Assembly: GCF_020829685.1 (NCBI RefSeq)
Contig: NZ_JAIVFR010000203.1
Span: 1-8,983, forward strand
Direction: 5' to 3'
DNA length: 8,983 nt
Origin: Nostoc sp. CHAB 5715
Lineage (GTDB): Bacteria; Cyanobacteriota; Cyanobacteriia; Cyanobacteriales; Nostocaceae
The notes beneath the pieces were generated by a model, which saw nothing but the letters and a program-made list of their open reading frames with translations, did not search any database and had not been told where the DNA came from. Position 1 is the stretch's first letter, and every line of letters begins with the position of its first letter. Position numbers and translations under genes: made by a program. This document shows positions 1 to 7,916 of this stretch, in pieces.

Positions 1-380
1 GTCAAGCCTTCCAGGATTGTATGACTGAGTACTGCGGCGTTTTCCGCACTGAAGCTTTAATGAGTGAAGGGTTACACAAATTAGAAGAAATACAACAGCG
101 ATATCCGCAAATTTATTTAGATGACAAAGGTAGTTGCTGGAATACAGAACTTGTGGAAGCTTTGGAATTGCGAAGTTTGATGGTAGTGGGACAGACTATT
201 TTAGCATCAGCTTTAAATCGCCAAGAGAGTCGTGGCGCTCATTTCCGCGAGGATTATTCCGAGCGAGATGATACCAACTTCCTCAAACACACAATGGCTT
301 ACTATTCACCAGCAGGAATTGATATTCAATATCGACCGGTGGCGATTACTATGTTTGAGCCAAAAGAGCGGAAGTATTAG
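1..380 (+). CDS. sdhA: Succinate dehydrogenase/fumarate reductase flavoprotein subunit, C-terminal part (5' end outside window)
   Basis: The reading frame is open from base 3 (Gln-Ala-Phe-Gln-Asp-Cys, then Met at base 21) to the stop at 378-380, so only the last ~125 residues are present and the gene continues to the left. The visible part is the helical C-terminal domain of the SdhA/FrdA family. It has the CGVFRTEALMSEG start of the capping helices, the WNTELVEALEL segment, the strongly conserved ESRGAHFREDY motif at about 225-257, and the RDDTNFLKHT and YRPV tail. In this family the enzyme oxidises succinate to fumarate (or the reverse) with covalently or tightly bound FAD and passes electrons to an iron-sulfur subunit. 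L-aspartate oxidase (NadB) is related, but the WNTEL segment and the YRPV ending fit SdhA/FrdA better. The ATG at base 21 is internal and should not be taken as the start. It is a housekeeping left flank for the cassette that follows. Confidence 0.88.
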   Translation, partial: QAFQDCMTEYCGVFRTEALMSEGLHKLEEIQQRYPQIYLDDKGSCWNTELVEALELRSLMVVGQTILASALNRQESRGAHFREDYSERDDTNFLKHTMAYYSPAGIDIQYRPVAITMFEPKERKY

Positions 381-403
381 CCAAAAGTAAATTTATGTGA
401 GAA

Positions 404-438
404 ATCGAGGGGACTACAAAAATTTTGTCCACCTCGAT
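404..438 (+). terminator. Strong hairpin after sdhA, candidate transcription terminator
   Basis: ATCGAGG (404-410) pairs with CCTCGAT (432-438), and GGAC (411-414) pairs with GTCC (427-430) past a single bulged A. A few A:T pairs may extend the stem towards an AT-rich loop. It starts 24 bases past the sdhA stop and ends about 94 bases before the nuclease gene, so it may separate the two transcripts. No run of T follows the stem, so it is not a textbook intrinsic terminator; it could instead be a 3'-end protecting or processing structure. Confidence 0.45.
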
Positions 439-531
439 GAATAACAACGTGATTATAAATATTCTTAAAGCCTGAAAAATAGTTCAAATGTATTAAAATA
501 ACGGTCAATATCGCTATATAAAAGTCTGGAT

Positions 532-1575
532 ATGCAATTCAGTGAGGACGAAATTCTGTTCATCAAGTTATGTAAAGGACTTGTGCAGATTTGTGATCGC
601 ATCAACCGAGGTGAGCCAGCTTATCTAGTCGAGGACTCACAACCGTTTCCACAGCCATTATATGAAGCATTTCAAGGATTGAGTTTGAAATGGATACTGC
701 GGGATGAGGAAATGCGACATCCAGCTATATTGTGTATGGTTGAGGGGGCCAGACAGTCAGTAGAGGCAGTTGAGCCAGACTTTTCCGAGTTCGTCGATTA
801 TCCTGAAGACCCATTAATTGGAAATATGACGCGCCCCTCAGAGGAATGCGAAGCTTGGGCTAGCAGATACGCACTAAATTTGGAACGAGAGCAGAATCAA
901 AGCTACATTCCACGCCTAATGGCAGAAATTGAGCGACTTAGCTTACCCCACAGTACCTACACACTTTTCCGTCGATTTATTGCTGAGAACCCATTTCCTT
1001 CGGATTTAATAATTGCCTTATTTCGCTCTAATAATCCTGATATCGAGCCAGTTTTAGACCTATTGATGCAAGCATATCGGGATGCACCACCGCAATCTGA
1101 GTCAATGCCATTATGCAAGACTTGCGGTGGATATTTGGATTGTGCCGCACGAGATATCGAAGGCTGTTGTGAACCATTGGAAGGGCGAGTAAATAGAGCA
1201 CCGATAGAAGATACCGTCATCTGCCTAATTAGACCTTCCCTCATAGAATTGCGTTTAGCTCGAACTCTCGAAAAAATGGGATTGCAAGTAGAACTATGGC
1301 CAGAACTAGACAAGGCTGATCTGAAAGTGACACTACCGACTGGAGATATTTGGGCAATTGACGCGAAAGATTGGGGAAGCGCCACCATGTTAGCTAGAGA
1401 ATTAAATCAAGATACGATTCCAAATATTGGCCAGTCTCAATCATTCTTTGTAGTCCCAGATTACCGATGGACAAATTTAGCATACCAAGCAGCTTTTAAA
1501 AGTCGGTATAAGGGAAATTTGCCTGTTTTTTCAGAGTCAGAATTAATTAAGTGTGTCAAGGGAGTTTTGAAGTGA
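532..1575 (+). CDS. pPIWI-RE system restriction-endonuclease-fold protein (PD-(D/E)xK nuclease)
   Basis: This 347-residue protein is the nuclease partner of the three-gene pPIWI-RE island. Residues 1 to about 190 are a mostly helical region with no motif I can name. Next comes a cysteine cluster: C195 and C198 (C-x2-C), C204, then C212 and C213, resembling a small zinc-binding ribbon. The C-terminal part from about 228 is a restriction-endonuclease fold: E239 in the first helix, D263 (ADLKV), and D277-A-K279 (IDAKDW), the PD-(D/E)xK signature. All expected metal-binding and catalytic residues are present, so it should be an active DNA nuclease; its target is not visible. In the 2013 comparative analysis of these islands the nuclease was proposed to cut DNA located by the PIWI protein and opened by the helicase. 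The ATG start is the first reasonable one in frame but lacks a good Shine-Dalgarno sequence. The stop overlaps the helicase start by four bases, so the two are probably translationally coupled. System assignment rests on the combination with the next two genes. Confidence 0.8.
   Translation: MQFSEDEILFIKLCKGLVQICDRINRGEPAYLVEDSQPFPQPLYEAFQGLSLKWILRDEEMRHPAILCMVEGARQSVEAVEPDFSEFVDYPEDPLIGNMTRPSEECEAWASRYALNLEREQNQSYIPRLMAEIERLSLPHSTYTLFRRFIAENPFPSDLIIALFRSNNPDIEPVLDLLMQAYRDAPPQSESMPLCKTCGGYLDCAARDIEGCCEPLEGRVNRAPIEDTVICLIRPSLIELRLARTLEKMGLQVELWPELDKADLKVTLPTGDIWAIDAKDWGSATMLARELNQDTIPNIGQSQSFFVVPDYRWTNLAYQAAFKSRYKGNLPVFSESELIKCVKGVLK
1558..1564 (+). promoter_or_regulatory. Ribosome binding site that sets the helicase start
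   Basis: AAGGGAG lies inside the last codons of the nuclease gene, seven bases before a GTG at 1572 that overlaps the nuclease TGA (GTGA, 1572-1575). This Shine-Dalgarno-like sequence and the classic four-base overlap favour GTG 1572 over the in-frame GTG at 1551, which would overlap this site. Confidence 0.6.
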
Positions 1576-4490
1576 GAGATAGCAGTACTTTGAATGAGGT
1601 GCTAAAAAAAGCAATGGGAGGTGAATCACCACCGATTGAGATGAAATTTTCCGATTTCGCCCGTACAGAATTAATGCTTCATGCTCTGTGGACTCATTTC
1701 CCTGACCAACCTATTCGGAAAGCACATTTACTGATGCAAGGCTACCGAGAGCCAGGTATTACAGATGCACAGTGGGATATTTTGAAGCATCTACGCCATT
1801 TAGCGCCAGAATTCCGTAGTTCAATTAGCTGGGAAATTGCTCTCCGTAGATATGATGAGGCTGCCAAAAGTTCGGCTTCTGGTTGGCTAGGTTTTGACAT
1901 CGACTACCCACGAAACAAAATTACGCCAACAAAAAAGATGGCATTGGCTCGGTATGACCTATACGAAAGGCTTCTGACTCAAGAGCCAGTGAAGTTTCGA
2001 CAAACGAAATACAGACCAGCCCCGGCTGGTGACTACGAGTTCAACATTAATCCACAGCAGACGCGCACAATCAGAATTTCAAAAGAAATTGCCAATATTG
2101 GTGTAAAATATGCCACTCAAATTCCCAGCATTAATCTTTCCAAGGATCGTCAGTCCATCAAAATACCCCTAACTGATTTGATTAAGAAAGGAACTGAATT
2201 GAAACCTATTTTAGGATACGACGCAGGGCAAATACTTAATCAGTCAACCTATTGGGATATTCAACATGATCAAGAAGCTAGAGAGATTTATATTGATGGA
2301 GAAGGTCATATTTTAGGCCCGACTGGAAGCGGCAAATCCACCCTCATTGATTGCCTAGTTGCACTCTTGGTAGATAGCAATAAAAGAGTTGCGATTGCTA
2401 CAAATAGTGTAGGTGAAGTGCAGAACTGGCTTGAATTTGCTCAAAAAGTTGGGATCAGGGCAGTTCCGATTATTGGAGAATCGGAACGACACAAGCACCT
2501 CAGCCGATTAAATCAAGCTGTAATGTTCAGTAACAAACAGCAGCCTTTCACCCATCCTGGTTTTAAATGGCTGTCACAATCCTGCCCATTGTATAGCTTG
2601 GCACAGCCTCAGATTCCACAAACATCAAATGGTCAGCGCAGCAGACCACCATGCTTCGGCAAGCTACAAGATGTTAATGATCCGAATAAGGTTTACAGTT
2701 GTCCCCTAGCTCCTATTTGTCCCAGACATATTAAAGCTACTACATTAGAAAATGCCCAACTGATAGTTGGAACTTTACAAGGGTTTATTCAGAAGAAAGT
2801 TGCTCCACACAATTTGACTGAAAATATTACCATCCTTGAATATTTGGCACTAACAACAGATTTGTTCATCATTGATGAAGTTGATCTTGCTCAACCCAAG
2901 CTAGATGAAATTTTCTATCCCACAGAGACACTTGCATCTTTCGAGTTGTTTCAAGATACATGGACAAGAACCGAATCTTATCAACATGTACATGGTCTGA
3001 TGGAAGGCGAAGTGGTTGTTCCAGGGAGATATCGCGATCCTTATTTAGAACAGTCAGAAGATCAACGACATTTAGCCAACCGAGGAATTGGGGCTTTAAT
3101 GTATTTGATGAGAAATATTACAAACACAATTAAAGGTAAAAGTTCTCGTCAAGAAATTGAAAAACTGTTAAAAGCATATACCCAGGAAGGAAGATTGTTT
3201 ACAGCTTGGACATTTTTTGAGAAGTTGGCTGAACAACTTTCAGGATTAGCACATGTTCAAAGTAGTGCCAACAAAATCCGAAAACAAACTTTATCTAAAT
3301 ATCAGCGTAACTACGATCGCTACCGTGAAATTTTTAAGCGAATACAAAATAATCCTGTTAGTCCTGACACCATTGGTCTTAACTCTAGTGACACAGTAAT
3401 TGCAGAACGTTTAGCATTAGTTTCTGGAGCATTATTAGCGGGAGACTTGCTCACTACAGTACCCCATCCTAACTGCAAAAAGTTTATTCAAACAACGCGA
3501 TGGGATATTAAATTTGAACAACTAGAATCTGATGTCGAGCGCTTTATAGACAACCTTGCTAAATTGCTGCAACTAGCCATTTATGCAGCCCATGTATTAG
3601 GTGCATTAGGTAAGCACGTATCTGCTAGAGGTTACGCTAGCGTTGACCTGGAATCTACCTTACCAATAATCCCTCCAAGTGACTTTGAAAGCTTGCTACC
3701 TAATTCTCCTGTTGGTTCTGTGACTAGTGCTCAATTCCTCAACAGACAACTTAGGATATTTCGTGGGATTGCCTTGGGTAGGTCACTTCTAAGCCAATGG
3801 AATTCTATCTTCAGCATAGATGGGCTGACTCCAGCAAATTTGTTAGTTACATCAGCAACTAGTTACTCAGGAGATACCGAACAATCATATCCTTTTCATG
3901 TGCAATTAAAGCCAACTTTGTTAATAGAACCGCCTCCTGAGAAGTCTAAAGCGGTAGCGCATGACAGCGAATTCTTTTATTGCCCCGTTGTCGATGATGC
4001 AGGAAATCCTGTCTTTATCTCCGGTAGTCAAGGAGATGATCGGCAGGAGAACATTAGCCACATGATTGCAGGACTTTGCCGTAAAAGCAAACAAGGCAAG
4101 CCACTACTTGAGCAATTTCAAGATTATTTAGCAGCAAACGTCGGTAGCGATCGCAAAAATCTGTTAATTGTGACAAATAGTTATGCAGAAGCTAAGGCGT
4201 TTTACAACTCTCTAAAAAATCCCTATCAAGATAGGGCATCTTACGTTGTTCAAGATGGTCGCTGGGTTTCAGAGGATCAGGTTTCTCGGTCTAAACTCAC
4301 TGAGTTTCCAGGCCGTGGTAAGGAGTTTTTAATTGCGCCAATGGGTGCTATATCTCGTGCTATTAACATGATGCATCCCCTAACTGGAGAGCCCTACTTT
4401 GGTGGTATGGTGATTGCTGTTAGACAGCACCCTAGCCCAGACGATAATCAAACAGTTATCAGTGGGGTTAATAAGGAAACGATGGACTGA
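1572..4490 (+). CDS. pPIWI-RE system DinG-type Fe-S helicase, apparently truncated at the C-terminus
   Basis: From GTG 1572 the protein has 972 residues (979 from GTG 1551). Residues 1 to about 235 form an accessory domain I do not recognise, probably one of the uncharacterised domains specific to this island. The helicase core follows: Walker A GPTGSGKST at 249-257; four cysteines at 338, 361, 377 and 383 between motifs I and II, the layout of the 4Fe-4S cluster in XPD/DinG helicases; Walker B IIDEVD at 433-438; a long helical insertion; motif IV-like NLLIVTNSYAEAKAF; and motif V-like FLIAPMGAISRAIN from about 919, followed by FGGMVIAVRQHPSPDD. DinG enzymes are SF2 5'-to-3' helicases that unwind R-loops and DNA forks. 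In E. coli DinG the equivalent of PSPDD is followed some 50 residues later by motif VI (Q..GR..R), which carries the arginine finger. Here the protein ends 12 residues after PSPDD, so motif VI is absent and ATP hydrolysis should be impaired. The 3' end overlaps the PIWI gene by 77 bases. The family call is secure; the truncation as a deletion is inference. Confidence 0.8.
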   Translation: MRDSSTLNEVLKKAMGGESPPIEMKFSDFARTELMLHALWTHFPDQPIRKAHLLMQGYREPGITDAQWDILKHLRHLAPEFRSSISWEIALRRYDEAAKSSASGWLGFDIDYPRNKITPTKKMALARYDLYERLLTQEPVKFRQTKYRPAPAGDYEFNINPQQTRTIRISKEIANIGVKYATQIPSINLSKDRQSIKIPLTDLIKKGTELKPILGYDAGQILNQSTYWDIQHDQEAREIYIDGEGHILGPTGSGKSTLIDCLVALLVDSNKRVAIATNSVGEVQNWLEFAQKVGIRAVPIIGESERHKHLSRLNQAVMFSNKQQPFTHPGFKWLSQSCPLYSLAQPQIPQTSNGQRSRPPCFGKLQDVNDPNKVYSCPLAPICPRHIKATTLENAQLIVGTLQGFIQKKVAPHNLTENITILEYLALTTDLFIIDEVDLAQPKLDEIFYPTETLASFELFQDTWTRTESYQHVHGLMEGEVVVPGRYRDPYLEQSEDQRHLANRGIGALMYLMRNITNTIKGKSSRQEIEKLLKAYTQEGRLFTAWTFFEKLAEQLSGLAHVQSSANKIRKQTLSKYQRNYDRYREIFKRIQNNPVSPDTIGLNSSDTVIAERLALVSGALLAGDLLTTVPHPNCKKFIQTTRWDIKFEQLESDVERFIDNLAKLLQLAIYAAHVLGALGKHVSARGYASVDLESTLPIIPPSDFESLLPNSPVGSVTSAQFLNRQLRIFRGIALGRSLLSQWNSIFSIDGLTPANLLVTSATSYSGDTEQSYPFHVQLKPTLLIEPPPEKSKAVAHDSEFFYCPVVDDAGNPVFISGSQGDDRQENISHMIAGLCRKSKQGKPLLEQFQDYLAANVGSDRKNLLIVTNSYAEAKAFYNSLKNPYQDRASYVVQDGRWVSEDQVSRSKLTEFPGRGKEFLIAPMGAISRAINMMHPLTGEPYFGGMVIAVRQHPSPDDNQTVISGVNKETMD
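4147..4154. repeat. HIP1 octamer GCGATCGC
   Basis: Highly iterated palindrome 1, over-represented in most cyanobacterial chromosomes; this copy lies in the helicase gene. Confidence 0.8.
4414..4490 (+). other. Out-of-frame helicase/PIWI overlap, inferred deletion junction near its right end
   Basis: Two frames are open here. The helicase frame still reads family-like sequence (MVIAVRQHPSPDD and on to NKETMD) up to the TGA at 4488-4490. The PIWI frame opens right after a TGA at 4411-4413 and gives LLDSTLAQTIIKQLSVGLIRKR, which looks like chance translation of helicase DNA. From about 4485 the PIWI frame becomes family-like. A native overlap this long is unusual, and both proteins lack expected parts exactly here, so a deletion joining two formerly complete genes is the best explanation. 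Confidence 0.55.
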
Positions 4491-6684
4491 AGCAGCACCT
4501 AATCATCTTGAATTTTGGGCACCTTCTTGGGCGATCGCTTGGGAACTCAGCAAGCACGAATATCAACTAGGAGAAAATTCATTCAAATTTTTATTTGGCC
4601 CAGGACAAAGCGGAAATACAGTTGAACTTGTATCTTGGCCACCGATTCCAAATATACATGGTCATCGAGCATCTGTGGCGCTTGTTATATCGACTCAAAG
4701 TGACATAGATCCTAAAAAAATCAACCTTCACTTTCAGATGAAGCGTTGGATAGTTAAACAAGGAAAGGACTCAGATATTCGGTTAGAGAAGCTTACTACA
4801 AGATGTTATGTCCGCAGATTACGCTCTTGGCTAGGAGACTATAACCTACTACAGCCAAATGCCTTCACGGTTCTAGAAGCAAATTACCGTCGGGAAGGAA
4901 CTGAGTATGTTCCACAATGGAAAAACCGACAGGTCAGCCAAATTTTAGAAAGTTTATCAGTGCAAATTCCAAACATCACGGATGTCTTGGCAAACCCATT
5001 AAATTTTATTGAAACAGACCAGACAGATATTTTGGTTCCTGCACGAGTCTACCAGAAGGCGGGATGGGGAACAGGATTTACCTTTGGGGATGAGAGAACA
5101 TTACTTGAACAAATTAAAAATATTTTGCCACCTAGCGTAGTAATTTCTGCTCCCTGGAAAAGGATTTCTGTTGATGGGGATTTGAAAAAATCTATTAGGC
5201 AACGATTTAAGGACACGCCAACTATTTTTAGACCTAAACCTTCCAAAAATGAACTTCCTAAGATTGACAAGGAATTAAAAGTCTTCCTAACTGAGCGAGC
5301 AAATAACTTAACTATTCAAGTACGTTACCGCACAGAAGAAGTCCGAGACGCTCTTGCATTAGTTGCCAAGCATTACTTTGGGGACAGTCTCAATCTAGAG
5401 TTTTATACATCTGAAGGTTTAGCCGATCCTTTAGTAGAGATGGAAAGAAACGGTCGAACAGTTATCATTGACCGTCATATTCGAGAATTTGGGCAGCAGA
5501 ATCAACCCGAACATCCAATGCCGATGATCGTAGAAATTCTATCTCCAGATCATCCTAGATATCGTGGTAATCAAGATCCAAAACCTTATCTAAAATCTCT
5601 TTTACCTAAATATAATTTTATTCCTCAGTGCATCTTATCCACGGAAATTGGCACTGATAATGAAACAGGAAAAACTAAGATAAATGGAGATTTGCAAAAA
5701 AGTCTTTATAATCGTGCTCTTGCTACAATCCTGGATGCCATTTTGCCATTCGGCCTAAATTATCCTTTATCAACTCCTGATGATAACACCGTCTATGCTG
5801 GTTTGTATGTAAGTCGGCGGAACCAAAGAACAGCAGACCAAAGTTTTAATGAGCCGATTTTAGCGGTAATTTATAAGAATGAAGTCAGTATGTTATTGCC
5901 TCAGAGAGACCTGCATTTTAGAACCACACCTGAAACAATTTGCGAATTAGCAAAGCACAGAACATCTAATAACGTTAATTATGATCGAGTCATCAATAAT
6001 ATGTTGGCCACGTTGATCCAGACATACTCTGATGCTGACGATATTTATCTATTTGTTCACGGTCAAAATGCTCGTAGCTATTGGTCTTGGTTACAAGATA
6101 GCAAGTTCAAGCCGGATAAACCACCAACAAACAAAATCCACATTGTTCGTATACGTGACAAGATGAATAATGAAGTTCCGCAAGGATATGGACTGGCAAC
6201 AAAACAGGAAACATTCATAAAAGGTGCAGCTTCTTTTACAAAAGGAATTTTCATTCCACAAAATTGCGATCTAAATGCAACTGAGTTTACTCAAACTATC
6301 CTAAGCATTGCTGAAAAGTCTGATACTAATAAATTAGCTAAGGAGATGAGCCGTTATCAGGCTTGGATATCGAGGACATACGAAAAATCAACTAACAAAG
6401 ATGGTAAATCAATAAATAAACGTGATCCGAAAACAGGCAAATGCATTATCAAAAACACTGCTCACAATCCATCTCCAAGAAAAGATTGGAAAGCTCCGCA
6501 GCCACGCGCTCATAATATCCTAGCAACGCCATCACCAGATAAATTCAAACTTCATCATGTAATTACACATTATCTCAGATCCTGTCATTGGTGGACTTCT
6601 GCTGAATGTGGGTATCCTTTACCTCTCTCATTAGCTGAAAAGCCTAAAGAGTGGTGTTTTAACGATGCCGAATTGGAAAATTAA
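4414..6684 (+). CDS. pPIWI-RE protein (MID-PIWI module), apparently missing its N-terminus
   Basis: This is the guide-binding, Argonaute-like protein of the island. Numbering from TTG 4414 (756 residues), ELVSWPP at 71-77 and the following strands to about residue 140 match the interior of the N-terminal domain X (DUF3962). A middle region and a MID-like region follow, including the DPK..LKSLLPKYNFIPQ segment around 388-405. The RNase H-fold PIWI domain starts near 455: VYAGLYVSRRNQR (460-472), DIYLFVHGQNARSYW (543-557) and the IVRIR...NNEVP stretch with R579, R581 and E587, probably including the conserved Arg and Glu that name the family. The tail ends in HYLRSCHWW and GYPLPLSLAEK, so the C-terminus is complete. 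The first RNase H position has Tyr465 where active PIWI domains carry Asp, so it is probably a binder rather than a nuclease. From memory, relatives have roughly 150-200 more residues before ELVSWPP. No ATG or good ribosome site exists near the start; TTG 4414 and GTG 4462 are the only upstream choices, so translation may depend on ribosomes ending at 4490. Confidence 0.75.
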   Translation: MLLDSTLAQTIIKQLSVGLIRKRWTEAAPNHLEFWAPSWAIAWELSKHEYQLGENSFKFLFGPGQSGNTVELVSWPPIPNIHGHRASVALVISTQSDIDPKKINLHFQMKRWIVKQGKDSDIRLEKLTTRCYVRRLRSWLGDYNLLQPNAFTVLEANYRREGTEYVPQWKNRQVSQILESLSVQIPNITDVLANPLNFIETDQTDILVPARVYQKAGWGTGFTFGDERTLLEQIKNILPPSVVISAPWKRISVDGDLKKSIRQRFKDTPTIFRPKPSKNELPKIDKELKVFLTERANNLTIQVRYRTEEVRDALALVAKHYFGDSLNLEFYTSEGLADPLVEMERNGRTVIIDRHIREFGQQNQPEHPMPMIVEILSPDHPRYRGNQDPKPYLKSLLPKYNFIPQCILSTEIGTDNETGKTKINGDLQKSLYNRALATILDAILPFGLNYPLSTPDDNTVYAGLYVSRRNQRTADQSFNEPILAVIYKNEVSMLLPQRDLHFRTTPETICELAKHRTSNNVNYDRVINNMLATLIQTYSDADDIYLFVHGQNARSYWSWLQDSKFKPDKPPTNKIHIVRIRDKMNNEVPQGYGLATKQETFIKGAASFTKGIFIPQNCDLNATEFTQTILSIAEKSDTNKLAKEMSRYQAWISRTYEKSTNKDGKSINKRDPKTGKCIIKNTAHNPSPRKDWKAPQPRAHNILATPSPDKFKLHHVITHYLRSCHWWTSAECGYPLPLSLAEKPKEWCFNDAELEN
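4531..4538. repeat. HIP1 octamer GCGATCGC
   Basis: Copy of the cyanobacterial HIP1 palindrome early in the PIWI gene, about 40 bases past the helicase stop. Confidence 0.8.
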
Positions 6685-6692
6685 GAATAATG

Positions 6693-6704
6693 TTCGCAAA
6701 CAAG
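6693..6704 (+). repeat. 12-bp direct repeat, copy 1 (TTCGCAAACAAG)
   Basis: Identical to 6772-6783 and located nine bases after the PIWI stop codon. Two exact 12-mers within 91 bp are unlikely by chance. They might mark a small duplication, a former insertion, or the right boundary of the cassette; I cannot tell which. Confidence 0.5.
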
Positions 6705-6708
6705 AGCA

Positions 6709-6716
6709 GCGATCGC
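6709..6716. repeat. HIP1 octamer GCGATCGC
   Basis: Cyanobacterial HIP1 palindrome in the spacer just after the cassette, four bases past direct repeat copy 1. Confidence 0.8.
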
Positions 6717-6771
6717 CTACCTAAAAGTTATCTGTGAGCATTGAGTATCAAGATGAATATGAGCTTAATAT

Positions 6772-6783
6772 TTCGCAAACAAG
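6772..6783 (+). repeat. 12-bp direct repeat, copy 2 (TTCGCAAACAAG)
   Basis: Second exact copy of the repeat at 6693-6704. The 67 bases between the copies hold a HIP1 site and no gene. Confidence 0.5.
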
Positions 6784-6817
6784 TTAGCTAAAAACCTTGA
6801 TTTAAATGCTTATTTAT

Positions 6818-6859
6818 TACCAAATATTAAACTCATATTTACAAAAATAAATATTGGTA
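6818..6859. repeat. Inverted repeat upstream of the protochlorophyllide reductase gene
   Basis: TACCAAATATT (6818-6828) is complementary, with one bulged A, to AATATTGGTA (6850-6859), around a 21-base AT-rich centre. It ends 59 bases before the ATG. It could be a divided operator for a regulator of the gene or a weak hairpin ending transcription from the cassette. No convincing -35/-10 pair is seen next to it. Confidence 0.35.
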
Positions 6860-6903
6860 CAACTCAGTGATGTAAAATCCTGAAGATAGGAAAAGGTGAT
6901 TAA

Positions 6904-7881
<978 letters not shown>

Positions 7882-7916
7882 CCGAACAGGATGCAATAAT
7901 TTGATTTTTACTTGAT

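Noticed and set aside
1..380. Complete 119-residue gene starting at ATG 21
   Set aside because: The frame is open to the window edge and reads QAFQDC before that Met, which belongs to the SdhA C-terminal domain; the gene is cut by the window.
485..531. Promoter with -10 TATATA at 515-520 before the nuclease gene
   Set aside because: It would leave only a few bases of leader and has no acceptable -35 at the right spacing; not supported well enough to list.
957..1388. 143-codon open frame on the - strand inside the nuclease gene
   Set aside because: It lies wholly opposite a gene with intact nuclease motifs, has low-complexity serine-rich composition and no recognisable domain; a chance antisense frame.
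4453..4476. QLSVGLIR in the PIWI frame resembles helicase motif VI (Q..GR..R)
   Set aside because: It is out of frame with the helicase, lacks the GR pair in the correct position and sits directly over sequence that encodes helicase residues in the other frame. Treated as coincidence.
4414..4490. Programmed +1 frameshift joining helicase and PIWI into one protein
   Set aside because: No convincing slippery site is seen, and a fusion would still lack motif VI and the start of the PIWI N-terminal domain.
6850..6880. Promoter with -35 TTGGTA (6854-6859) and -10 TAAAAT (6873-6878) for the protochlorophyllide reductase gene
   Set aside because: The 13-base spacing is too short for a standard sigma-70-type promoter.
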